DNA from: Brettanomyces bruxellensis
Taxonomy: Eukaryota; Ascomycota; Pichiomycetes; Pichiales; Pichiaceae
DNA: 64,000 nucleotides
Assembly (NCBI RefSeq): GCF_011074885.1
Contig: NC_054690.1
Location: 1,741,001-1,805,000 of the forward strand
Direction of reading: 5' to 3'
Shown: piece after piece, positions 22,215 through 30,746 of the stretch
Layout: each line of letters opens with the position of its first letter
Position numbering within the stretch: position 1 is the first letter of the stretch
The notes under the pieces: model-generated
Databases searched by the model: none
Seen by the model: the letters and a program-made list of their open reading frames with translations, nothing else
What the model was told of the DNA's origin: nothing
Translations under genes and position numbers: made by a program

Positions 22215-24404
22215 ATGACGGAAAGTTCTGAGAGGGAGTTTCACTTACGTGAGTTCAAAACTGTACGAAATTTGGGCCATGGGAAATTCGGCAAGGTACT
22301 CCTAGTGAGCACCAAAGTTGACCATGAAAGTGGCAATTCTCGGCATCCTACATTGCAGCCTGGTGGGAAATCTAACTATTACGCGATCAAGATCGTTAAC
22401 GTGCGGGAGTTGGAAAAACCCGTACTGAATATTACAGGAGTATCTAATTTGGCGAAAATCAGAAGCGAAATACACATTATTGACATTATCAGCCGGTACA
22501 ACCACCCAAACCTCGTCCAGTTGTTTACCATCATACGTAATGAGGCGAGCAACTTCATATACTTCATCATGGAATACTGCTCGTGGGGGGAACTCACCCC
22601 AAACAACCTAATTAGAGGTCCAATAAGCGATAGTCCAATCATCAACTTGCAGTATAAGCTGCAGAACATAGTGAACGGGCTGGAGTTCTTGCACTCACTC
22701 CGGATAGTGCACCGGGACATCAAGCCCTCGAACTTGCTCGTGGACCGAAATGGTGTCGTCAAGATTTCCGACTTTGGAACTTGCTACAGACTTTCCGGAG
22801 ATGCTGTAAACGACAGATTCGAGATATTCAAGAAACTTGTGGGTACGCCTTTGTTTCTACCGCCGGAGATTTGTTGCAACGAGTGCTCCAACAACAAGAA
22901 GGGTCTTTCTGGGTCGAAAGAGTCGAAAACACACGGGAAATTCGACCGTTTTCTCCAAAGTTTCGTCCTGAAGCGGTCAGTGCATAAAACAGATGCAGAA
23001 GAGCCCTTTTTCAAGGTCGACATCTGGGCACTGGGTATCTCGCTTTACTACTTGATATTCAGGTGCTTCCCATTCTATGACGAGAACGAGTTTCGGCTTT
23101 TTAACGATATAGTGCGAGATCAGCCGGCAATTCCACCTTTTGCGTTTCATGACACACTATTGTGGGCAAAGCTCGAATCCCGGCAAAGCGGGCACTCTGA
23201 GCACGAGCTGCGGCAGTTTTTCGACCTTCTTGTGGGCTTTTTGCGCAAGTTGTTGGACAAAGATGCAAAGAAGAGACCGGGGATCGAACAGGTGAAAAAA
23301 CACGATTTCATGAAGTTCTGCGTGGAAAACCCTGCCTACCAGCACTTTCAACACTTCAATCACACTTTCTTTAATGCCTTCAACATGTTATCTGGGCAGT
23401 CTGAGACCAGAAAACGCTCAAACGGTACACCAAACGAAAATGGGCTAGTCTGCAATTCCGAGTCTTCCGTATACTTGAATGATGTACTTATGTATCCTCC
23501 AGGAAGCCCAAATAGCACACTAGGTAACTCTGGTGTGCACAGAAATAGAACAACTCGACTTAAAGGCCCATTTGCGAATCTTTTTGACCATCGCACGTAC
23601 AATGATATTGCAAAAACAGATGATCACTTAGAGGATGAGGACATTTCGGATGGCTCGTCTTCATCTGGGTCGCTTATCGACTCTGTTGCACCCGATTCTG
23701 GGTTTATAGCGCCGTCCAGTGGCGGGTTAGGGTTAGGGTTGGGGTCGTCTGCGCTCTCGTTGCCGATAAGCGCCCCGCAGGTGGCGCATGGCCGCCGGCG
23801 CGCCGCAACCCCTGCGGCGCCTTATGCGGATCAGCGCACGGTTGCGGCACCAAAGGGTCTGATAAGCGCAGCGCAGATGCGCAAAGGAGGCCAACTCTCC
23901 AGGCACGGCAGTCGCCAAAGTGCCACCAACGGCGACAATTTCGGATCATCTGGGCCACTGAGCCGGTCAGGCACCTCCCACAGTACAAGTAGGAGACCAC
24001 TTCACGTACAAACTGAGTTTGATAGTCGATATTCGCCGTCTCCCTCACCGATTAGCCCCTGTTTCCCAATAGTGCACAAGAATCCAAGTGGTGTTTCTGC
24101 AATTAGCCACGAGAATCAAAGATCCAGAGCCCGGAACAGGGACTCGGTGCTCACAATCAAGACTTTACCGCCGAAATTTGGCGAAAATCCGCTGACCCCG
24201 GATCTTCGTCCTCCAGCAGCTTTTGGAGAGGAAAAAAGATCACATTCGTTTTCCAAGCTTAAGCATAGCGAAAATATTGACTTCAAGGCGTTTTTCCGGC
24301 AGGAGAAGGAGGAGCAGCGCATAAAGGATGCAGAGGAGGATAAGAAGCTTGGTGAGCAGTATAGGATGTACACGATGGATGAGTATTTGGGAGGTTTAAA
24401 GTGA
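22215..24404 (+). CDS. Ser/Thr kinase of the SAK1/TOS3/ELM1 family
   Basis: 729 aa from the ATG at 22215. The kinase domain begins near the N terminus: glycine loop L-G-H-G-K-F-G-K-V (about 19-27), catalytic Lys in Y-A-I-K-I, H-R-D-I-K-P-S-N, D-F-G-T and the APE-equivalent G-T-P-L-F-L-P-P-E-I, followed by subdomains IX-XI with V-D-I-W-A-L-G-I-S-L-Y-Y. The GTP-x-F-x-x-PE pattern and an insertion between DFG and APE resemble the Snf1-activating kinases and Elm1. These phosphorylate the activation loop of Snf1/AMPK, and Elm1 also controls bud morphogenesis. The C-terminal half (about 400-729) is disordered and Ser/Pro-rich. I cannot separate SAK1 from ELM1 by eye. Confidence 0.8.
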   Translation: MTESSEREFHLREFKTVRNLGHGKFGKVLLVSTKVDHESGNSRHPTLQPGGKSNYYAIKIVNVRELEKPVLNITGVSNLAKIRSEIHIIDIISRYNHPNLVQLFTIIRNEASNFIYFIMEYCSWGELTPNNLIRGPISDSPIINLQYKLQNIVNGLEFLHSLRIVHRDIKPSNLLVDRNGVVKISDFGTCYRLSGDAVNDRFEIFKKLVGTPLFLPPEICCNECSNNKKGLSGSKESKTHGKFDRFLQSFVLKRSVHKTDAEEPFFKVDIWALGISLYYLIFRCFPFYDENEFRLFNDIVRDQPAIPPFAFHDTLLWAKLESRQSGHSEHELRQFFDLLVGFLRKLLDKDAKKRPGIEQVKKHDFMKFCVENPAYQHFQHFNHTFFNAFNMLSGQSETRKRSNGTPNENGLVCNSESSVYLNDVLMYPPGSPNSTLGNSGVHRNRTTRLKGPFANLFDHRTYNDIAKTDDHLEDEDISDGSSSSGSLIDSVAPDSGFIAPSSGGLGLGLGSSALSLPISAPQVAHGRRRAATPAAPYADQRTVAAPKGLISAAQMRKGGQLSRHGSRQSATNGDNFGSSGPLSRSGTSHSTSRRPLHVQTEFDSRYSPSPSPISPCFPIVHKNPSGVSAISHENQRSRARNRDSVLTIKTLPPKFGENPLTPDLRPPAAFGEEKRSHSFSKLKHSENIDFKAFFRQEKEEQRIKDAEEDKKLGEQYRMYTMDEYLGGLK

Positions 24405-24963
24405 TTTGTGGATTGAGAAGTGAGAAGTGGCATTCCGTGAATGAGCATAAGTTGGTAAGTTTGAGGTTCTTAATCAGCCTTTTAGGCTTGTGCAGTTTTT
24501 CATAGGATATCAGATGGGTTGAATGGAATGGTTCTAAGGGACTACATTCGGGTTCTTTTCAAATTAAGGCATAAGCATGTACTGTACAATACAGAATAGC
24601 AGATATCGCATAGCATTGAGTAAGGTAGGGCAATTTTGAGGTTGCTGGAAATGAGTAGTTGTAGAGCATATTTGAAGGTTTACTGCTGGCAATAAGTAGT
24701 TGTAGGGCATATTTGAATGTTTATTGCTGGCAATGAGTAGAGAAATGGGAGTCTAAAATACCTTTGAAGCACCTTAATGGATACTGGATGGATTGCTACA
24801 TGAGATACAATTGTAAAGATAGTTGTGTTGTGTAGAAATCAAGTACTGCATGAGGAAACGCAAGAAAGAATGTGCAAGCAGCAAAGGAATGCAATAAAAA
24901 CATGCTGGAGGTAAGAATAAACTAAGCGCAACTAATTTAATAAATGGAGTGAGCAGAAAGTGA

Positions 24964-25172
24964 TTCAATGAAGAATTCAATGAAGAATCGTTGAAGAATT
25001 CAAATGAACAATTCAAGATCAATTCAGATGAACAATTCAAGATGAATTCAAGATAAATTCAATGAATTCAAGATCAATTCAAGAACAATTCAATGAATTC
25101 AAGATCAATTCAAGATAAATTCAATGAATTCAAGATCAATTCAAGATAAATTCAATGAATTCAAATTCAATA
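24964..25172. repeat. AATTCAAGATC minisatellite between convergent genes
   Basis: About 210 bp of interleaved units built from AATTCAATGAATTC and AAGATCAATTC, reaching almost to the stop codon of APE3. The rest of the convergent spacer 24405-24963 is AT-rich, with a duplicated phrase (GGCAATGAGTAG/GGCAATAAGTAG near 24690-24740). No gene seen. Confidence 0.8.
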
Positions 25173-25188
25173 AACATCTCATCCCCTC

Positions 25189-26730
25189 CTACATCACCAT
25201 CTTGCCTCCCCTGTACTTGAAACCACTGGACTCAGCCTTCACACTAGGCAAAGGCTCCCGATCGGGAAATCCGTCAAAACTCTTGGCATAGGTGGCCACA
25301 GAGTGAGCAATCAAGCGCGTATTGACAAGAAAAGCGTCGTAGGCCAAGTTGGAAAGATCGTCGCAACGCTGGTGGTAACAACGGTCCAAAACACGGCCGT
25401 TGAAGACGTTTTTCTTCTCGGCACCGGTGGCAATGCCGCCGGCAGGGATGTGATGCTCAATAAAGCCCACGTAGTCGCTACGGCCGTCAAACGGGATCAA
25501 CGTGTAGTTGAGGCCGTGCTGCTCGTAGTAGTCGATGTACAAGTCACGCAACTGCTGCGAGCCGTTTGGGTTTTCGGCGTTTTTGGCGTCGTACACCTCG
25601 TATTCGTAGTTTGGGCTGGCCATCATGTCGTAATCCATGAAAAGCCGGATCCGCGAGTTCTCGTCCGGCCGGAGGGTCTCCGCGTAGAAGTTCGAGCCCA
25701 AAAGACCCTCTTCTTCTGCTGCCCACCAGGCAAAACGCACGCGGTTGTTGATTTTGAACTTTGCCAACTGCCGGGCCACCTCAAGGAGCGAAACCGTGCC
25801 GGATCCGTCATCATTGATGCCCGGGCCGGCAGCCACGCTATCCGAGTGCGCTCCGAGCATCACAACGTTGTCTGGGTCACCCTGCCTGGTCTCTGCTATC
25901 ACGTTTGCCGTGTGAACTATGCCCACGAACGAATCCACGGCCACAGAAGCTTCCAGAACTTCTCCCTTGCCCAACAGTGCCACGAGGCGCTCTCCCTCGG
26001 CCCGCGAGATGGCAACCGTTGGAACGTACGGCTGGCTTTTGTTTGGGGTGCCCAACGTGCCCCGGACTGGCCCATCTTCGTTGTTGTAGACGATGGCTGC
26101 CCGGGCACCGACCTTGCCGGATAGTGCCGACTTCGTGCCAAACGAGCAGTTTCCCCGCCTCACGAGCACCACCGCCCCGGAAACGTCACTGGGGAAGTCG
26201 GACGGGTCGCAGCCAAAGCCCTGGGCAGCCACCAGGTGGCCCTCGGCGGGCTTCCCGGACTCCGTTGCCGGGCTCATGTCCATTGGACCAACAGTCTGCA
26301 AAAAAGTGCCGTTAACCGTCGCGTTACACGAGAAAACCTCCCCGTAAAACGCTTTAAAAGGCTGCACACGCACCTTGTAGTACCCGCCCAGCCTCCGGAG
26401 CTCTCGCTTGATGTACCCGATCGTCTTCCAGTGGCCTTTCGACCCGATTACTCTCGTCGGATGGCCAAACGTCGAATTTGACGTTTCTGCTATCGCCAGC
26501 AATTTCTCCTCCCGGGCCCGGAGGTTTTCCTCCGTAATCAATGCCTGTAGTTGCTCCGAGTCCACTTCCGGCCTCACACCGCCATCAGATTCCATCCCAG
26601 AACCTGCTTCCTGTCCTATCCTGCCCAGAACCCCCTGAACTTCTTGCTTCATGTCGAAAATCGGCGTGCTCTCACACACACCTGCCGTCAAAGCTGCCCA
26701 AAGGCACAATCCGGCAACGCTTGGTCTCAT
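25189..26730 (-). CDS. APE3: Vacuolar aminopeptidase Y (M28 with PA domain)
   Basis: 513 aa. A signal peptide (about residues 1-20, hydrophobic, ending near C-E-S) is followed by a propeptide-like stretch. The PA domain spans about 140-270 (VVLVRRGNCSFGTK). The M28 catalytic domain begins near 285. Zinc-ligand motifs are visible: G-A-H-S-D-S-V (His/Asp), G-I-N-D-D-G-S-G (bridging Asp), A-E-E-E-G-L-L-G-S (catalytic Glu and Glu ligand), a D-Y-D-M segment, and F-I-E-H-H-I-P near the C terminus. Yeast Ape3 is a 537-aa glycoprotein released in the vacuole and removes N-terminal residues. Several N-x-[ST] sites are present. Codon use is GC-rich. Confidence 0.93.
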   Translation of the reverse strand: MRPSVAGLCLWAALTAGVCESTPIFDMKQEVQGVLGRIGQEAGSGMESDGGVRPEVDSEQLQALITEENLRAREEKLLAIAETSNSTFGHPTRVIGSKGHWKTIGYIKRELRRLGGYYKVRVQPFKAFYGEVFSCNATVNGTFLQTVGPMDMSPATESGKPAEGHLVAAQGFGCDPSDFPSDVSGAVVLVRRGNCSFGTKSALSGKVGARAAIVYNNEDGPVRGTLGTPNKSQPYVPTVAISRAEGERLVALLGKGEVLEASVAVDSFVGIVHTANVIAETRQGDPDNVVMLGAHSDSVAAGPGINDDGSGTVSLLEVARQLAKFKINNRVRFAWWAAEEEGLLGSNFYAETLRPDENSRIRLFMDYDMMASPNYEYEVYDAKNAENPNGSQQLRDLYIDYYEQHGLNYTLIPFDGRSDYVGFIEHHIPAGGIATGAEKKNVFNGRVLDRCYHQRCDDLSNLAYDAFLVNTRLIAHSVATYAKSFDGFPDREPLPSVKAESSGFKYRGGKMVM

Positions 26731-27155
26731 TGTGTGTCTCTGTGTCTATACGTGCTAATGAAATGTAAAATATAGCTGGTCTGCACGAACTCGCTGTGTA
26801 AATCCATAAGAAACAGTATGTGGTATCAGATATCCATATATGCCTGCAAAAAATGTGCATTAAAAAAATCATCCACCCGCGATCGTGCTGCCGGCACCCC
26901 GATAAGCGCCTGCATGCAGCCACACAATTCCCGGCGATAAGCGCCACCTTCCCAATCGGGAAGGCTTCGTTGGTGTACGGATGTGTCCATGCGGAGCCTG
27001 TGCGTAAGACCTTAAAATAAGTTGTCCGGGCACAACTCTCAACAGTTTCTTCATAACCATCCGTGGTAATTGAGGCTGAAGCAAGTGTGATATTTTCACA
27101 ATTATGCCCTAGAGAATGATCCAGTTTGGGTTGAATTCAGGAATTCATTAGGAAT
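26731..27155. other. APE3 upstream region with two GATAAGCGC copies
   Basis: Non-coding stretch upstream of APE3 that carries GATAAGCGC at 26901-26909 and 26936-26944, part of the motif island described in the findings. No gene seen. Confidence 0.5.
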
Positions 27156-27350
27156 TGATACTATGTATTGGTACTATCTTTTATATTATCCTTGATACTA
27201 TGTTTGATACTATGTATTGGTACTTTCTTTATACTATCTTTGATACTATCTTTGATACTATGTATTGGTACTATCTTTGATAACATGGTTGATACTATCT
27301 TTGATAACATGGTTGATACTATCTTTGATACTATCTTTATACTATCTTTG
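27156..27350. repeat. GATACTATCTTT minisatellite
   Basis: About 195 bp of 12-bp units GATACTATCTTT with variants GATACTATGTAT and GATAACATGGTT. It lies between the APE3 promoter and the NSA2 3' end. The remainder to 27524 holds nothing recognisable. Confidence 0.8.
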
Positions 27351-27524
27351 ACTTTAGAGTCTGGATGAAATTGCATCAAATACCTGAAAAGCTACTCTAC
27401 CAACTCATCGACTCTAATTGTATTGAAATTCTAACAGAGTGCCAAGGACACTCGCACATCCCTACACCAGTCAGTTCGTCCTAATTAACCTGCCAAGTAT
27501 ACAACGATTAAAGAACATGTACTA

Positions 27525-28310
27525 CTACACCAACAAAACAGCATTCACAACGCCATCCCGATCTGGCTCATTCGTGATCTGGGCATACTTTCCCCAAACA
27601 ACCTTTCCACCTGCCGTAACAAGCCCAAGTTCCGAAACATTCACCTCTATGATTGTTCCCTTGGTGAGAACGCCAAGCTGAGTGTACATAGGCGACTGTG
27701 GGTTCTTCTTGACTGCCAAAATAGGAAGGAGAACTGTCACTCCCAACTCTGGATGTGTAACATTTGCCTTCTTCTGCCTCAATGCCGCCGGCCTGATTAT
27801 CCTCTCCATCTTCACCGGCCGTCTCGTGAATCCCTCCCCAACAAAGGTGTGCTTTGTGATCATCCTCTTCCATGATTTCCGCTTTGATTTTCCACTTCTC
27901 ACCACTTTGAACGCTTCCTCCTCACTTATTCCCCTCACCCGGGGCAACGGAACCGAATACTTGTCCGCTTTCTCCATCCTCCTCTGCTTGATCGATGACG
28001 AGATCGCCTTCGCCGTGTTTTGCTGCTCTCTGTCTAACAAATATGTAGGAAGTGCCTCACCATCTTCTGCTGCTGGTTTAGGAGTGCCTTTCAATTTACT
28101 TTCTTCATGGGCCTTAATTCTCTTCTTCATGGCCACCTTCTCGCTGTATCTCTTCTTGGCAAACTTCTTTCCCCGCCATCCCTTCAATCTGTGTGCATCT
28201 TTGGCTATTCTGTGTGATTCTCTTGCCTCTTTCTTCCTTTTTCTTTCCTCAAAGTCTAATCTTCGTCCGTGCTCCTTGACGAACTGCTCGATGTAGTCGT
28301 TTTGAGCCAT
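27525..28310 (-). CDS. NSA2: 60S ribosome biogenesis factor Nsa2 (eS8-like)
   Basis: 261 aa, the same length as S. cerevisiae Nsa2. Nucleolar/nuclear pre-60S factor needed for 27S rRNA processing. The basic N terminus (residues 1-90) carries [17 protein letters not shown] and a [13 protein letters not shown] motif. The C-terminal half is an S8e-like beta barrel: [20 protein letters not shown], then T-H-P-E-L-G-V-T and a conserved end [26 protein letters not shown]. Divergent from LCP5, another ribosome-assembly gene, sharing a 351-bp promoter. Confidence 0.97.
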   Translation of the reverse strand: MAQNDYIEQFVKEHGRRLDFEERKRKKEARESHRIAKDAHRLKGWRGKKFAKKRYSEKVAMKKRIKAHEESKLKGTPKPAAEDGEALPTYLLDREQQNTAKAISSSIKQRRMEKADKYSVPLPRVRGISEEEAFKVVRSGKSKRKSWKRMITKHTFVGEGFTRRPVKMERIIRPAALRQKKANVTHPELGVTVLLPILAVKKNPQSPMYTQLGVLTKGTIIEVNVSELGLVTAGGKVVWGKYAQITNEPDRDGVVNAVLLV

Positions 28311-28467
28311 TTTGTGTTTATTTATGAACCTGTGCTACTACTGATCACTCTTGGCTCCCTTGCTGTATCAGATTAGTGCTTGTTGGGCCTTCTTGCACTT
28401 TGACTTCGTCTGAATAAGTAGTGTCTGATCTCTTTATTATTTTTTTTTTTATTTTATTCATCCCAGG

Positions 28468-28475
28468 AAAATTTT
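28468..28475. promoter_or_regulatory. RRPE-like AAAATTTT palindrome in the NSA2/LCP5 promoter
   Basis: The GGAAAATTTTC context lies midway between the divergent ribosome-biogenesis genes, next to dA:dT tracts (about 28486-28514). The rRNA-processing element (AAAAATTTT) bound by Stb3 is the known promoter signature of this regulon. The match is to the core only; no clear PAC (GCGATGAG) site was found. Confidence 0.45.
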
Positions 28476-28661
28476 CATTCAATCGTTTTTTTTTATTTTT
28501 TTTTTTTTTTTTTTCAAACAATGCAGCGAATATTTTCACCTCATCCAACCTGCAATGTCAGATTTTTCAGCGATGTCCAACACTCCTAATAGGCTCTATA
28601 ATTTACCTTCAGATCCCATTTCACCTCCAAAAAAAGCCTGCATCACATATTTCACATTGCA

Positions 28662-29729
28662 ATGAGCAAACAGTCGGTCGATCAGCTGCTCGACGGAGTT
28701 TCAAGCTCCATAAAGTCGACATCTAAATCTGTAGATGCACTTATAGAGGCTATTGATAGTTATGGGACGGAATATCCAGAAATGGTGGAGAATTTGAGGA
28801 GGTCTCTAGCAAAGCATGATACAGAGAATGAGCAGAAGGCGGCAGCAGCAGGAGTCTCTCTTCTTTCGTTGAAAAATTCATCCTTGCTCGGGTATTTGGA
28901 CACTCTTTCACTAATAGTGCAATCTAAGCTAGATGCGCTGCAGATAGGCGGCGATAAAGTTGAAGAAATGCGGGCGCAGGCGGTTCAAAACTCAGTGGTG
29001 CATCGAGTGACGCTTGATAAAGGTATAAAGCCGCTTGAAAAGAGGTTGAACTACCAGCTTGATAAGCTAATGGATACGTATAGAAGAAGAGAAAGAGAAG
29101 AGGAAGAAGCCAAGGAAAAAGCGCAAGCGCGGGAGGAAGATAAGCGCTCAGAGGGCGCAGATGGTGCCGACAGCGCCGACAGCGCCGAGGAGGATGCGGA
29201 TATGCTGGAGAACGACAGCGCTGGATTGCGGTTCCGGCCGAATGCGGCAGGATTCATCCGCAAGGGCGCCGATAAGCGCCACGAGGGGGCGGGCGCCAAG
29301 TACAGGCCGCCAAAGATAAGCGCAGCGTTGCCACCAAGCATGCAGGAGGAACAAGACGAGTCAAAGCAGGAAGGCCGCCAGCGCAACTTGCAGAGTATGG
29401 ACGAATACTTGCGCCAGGTTGGCGATGCGCCATCTGTGGAAGCGTCAGTTGGCGCAACCATCATAAATGGAGGCCGGGATGTGAAATCGCAAAAGCAAAT
29501 TGAGAAAGAGCAAGAAGTTACAAGATATGAAGAGGAGAACTTTGTGCGTTTACCGGCATCCAAAGCGAAGGAGTCGAAACGGGATAGAGATAAGCGCATG
29601 CGGAATGAATTCTTTGGAGAGGATTGGAGTATGTTTGGAAATTCGAGAGATATAAGTGATGCGGGTGGCATCAAGCGCAAGCGCAAGCAGAGCGCATGGC
29701 AGCGCGCCAGGAAGCGGATGGACAAATGA
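28662..29729 (+). CDS. LCP5: U3 snoRNP-associated Sas10/C1D-family protein
   Basis: 355 aa (S. cerevisiae Lcp5 357 aa). Nucleolar factor of the small-subunit processome needed for early 18S rRNA cleavages. The Sas10/Utp3/C1D domain covers about residues 1-130: S-L-L-S-L-K-N--L-L-G-Y-L--L, then the K-G-I-K-P-L-E-K-R-L-N-Y-Q-L-D-K-L motif near 120. The middle is Glu/Arg/Ala-rich. The C terminus is basic with the conserved R-N-E-F-F-G-E-D-W-S and a K-R-K-R-K-x-S-A-W-Q-R-A-R-K-R end. Four GATAAGCGC copies fall in this gene, in two reading frames. Confidence 0.93.
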   Translation: MSKQSVDQLLDGVSSSIKSTSKSVDALIEAIDSYGTEYPEMVENLRRSLAKHDTENEQKAAAAGVSLLSLKNSSLLGYLDTLSLIVQSKLDALQIGGDKVEEMRAQAVQNSVVHRVTLDKGIKPLEKRLNYQLDKLMDTYRRREREEEEAKEKAQAREEDKRSEGADGADSADSAEEDADMLENDSAGLRFRPNAAGFIRKGADKRHEGAGAKYRPPKISAALPPSMQEEQDESKQEGRQRNLQSMDEYLRQVGDAPSVEASVGATIINGGRDVKSQKQIEKEQEVTRYEEENFVRLPASKAKESKRDRDKRMRNEFFGEDWSMFGNSRDISDAGGIKRKRKQSAWQRARKRMDK

Positions 29730-29753
29730 GGGTGTAAATAGGGAGAAATGAAA

Positions 29754-29878
29754 TGAAGCTGAAGTGATTTTTAAATATTGAAGTGATGTTTAAATGAAGC
29801 TGAAGTGAAGTTTAAATGAATCTGAAGTTAAGTTTAGATTAGCTGAAGTGATGTTTAAATGATGTCCAAGTTCAAATG
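29754..29878. repeat. TGAAGTGATGTTTAAATGAA repeat after LCP5
   Basis: About 125 bp of imperfect 18-22-bp units just downstream of the LCP5 stop codon, probably within its 3' untranslated region. Confidence 0.7.
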
Positions 29879-30327
29879 AATAGATTATAGAAAGAATTCT
29901 GACCCAATAATGTGGATAGAGGTGATGATTCTACAAGCCTCAATATTAGTTGAGCACGATGAAGTAATGTTTCTATTATCATCCTTTTAAGCGCATACAG
30001 TAGTCGGATATATAAATAGCACAACATAAGATTAACAGCATGTGGGTATATGAGGTCTGACCACCTCAAGAAAAGAACCAAGAAAAGTAGAATGAAGAAT
30101 AAAACCAACCGTATAAACAGTCTAGGTAGAGTAAAGCAAGTAATACAAAGAACAAGTGAACGACATCATGTGCAGTTCCGAGACGTAGACGAAGAAAAGC
30201 TGAATTTTTTAAGAAATGTGATGTTAGGGGGAAGATATTGATTGGATAAGCAGATAAGAGTATGTTTGGAGCAGTTATTGAAGATGGTGTAGTGAAAAGA
30301 ATATTCGCAAGATTGTATGAGAACGTC

Positions 30328-30565
30328 AGCATGAGTAATTCATGAAAAGGGAATATTAGCGTGGATGATTCATGAAATGAGAATATTAGCGTGGATAATT
30401 CATGAAATGAGAATATCGGCATGAGTATTCATGGAAAGAGCGCACAGTGATGAAAAGGAGCACTCATGGAGATAAGATGGGAATATCAGCATGAGTATTC
30501 ATGAAAATGGATTATTAGCATGAATGATTCATGAAAATAAAATATTAGCATGGATGATCATTCAT
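30328..30565. repeat. 30-bp minisatellite between LCP5 and the PUF gene
   Basis: Roughly 30-bp units built around GAATATTAGCGTGGATGATT and CATGAAATGA, eight or so degenerate copies, in the spacer between convergent genes. The remaining spacer (29879-30327, 30566-30746) is AT-rich with no gene seen. Confidence 0.75.
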
Positions 30566-30746
30566 AGCGAGCATAAATGATTATCCACCTAACTCATCAT
30601 AAGAAGAATTTAACGAATTCTAAGATGTCTCCTCCGCTTTAAACAAGTATTCAATCATCAGCTTCGGCTGAATATTCCACCAATACCAACGATTTCAACG
30701 CATATCTTACCACATCCACCTCCTCACACCAAACAACCCCCCTCAG

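Noticed and set aside
23724..23744. Internal telomeric repeat
   Set aside because: It is coding for Gly-Leu within an intact kinase gene and only three units long; treated as a G4 motif instead.
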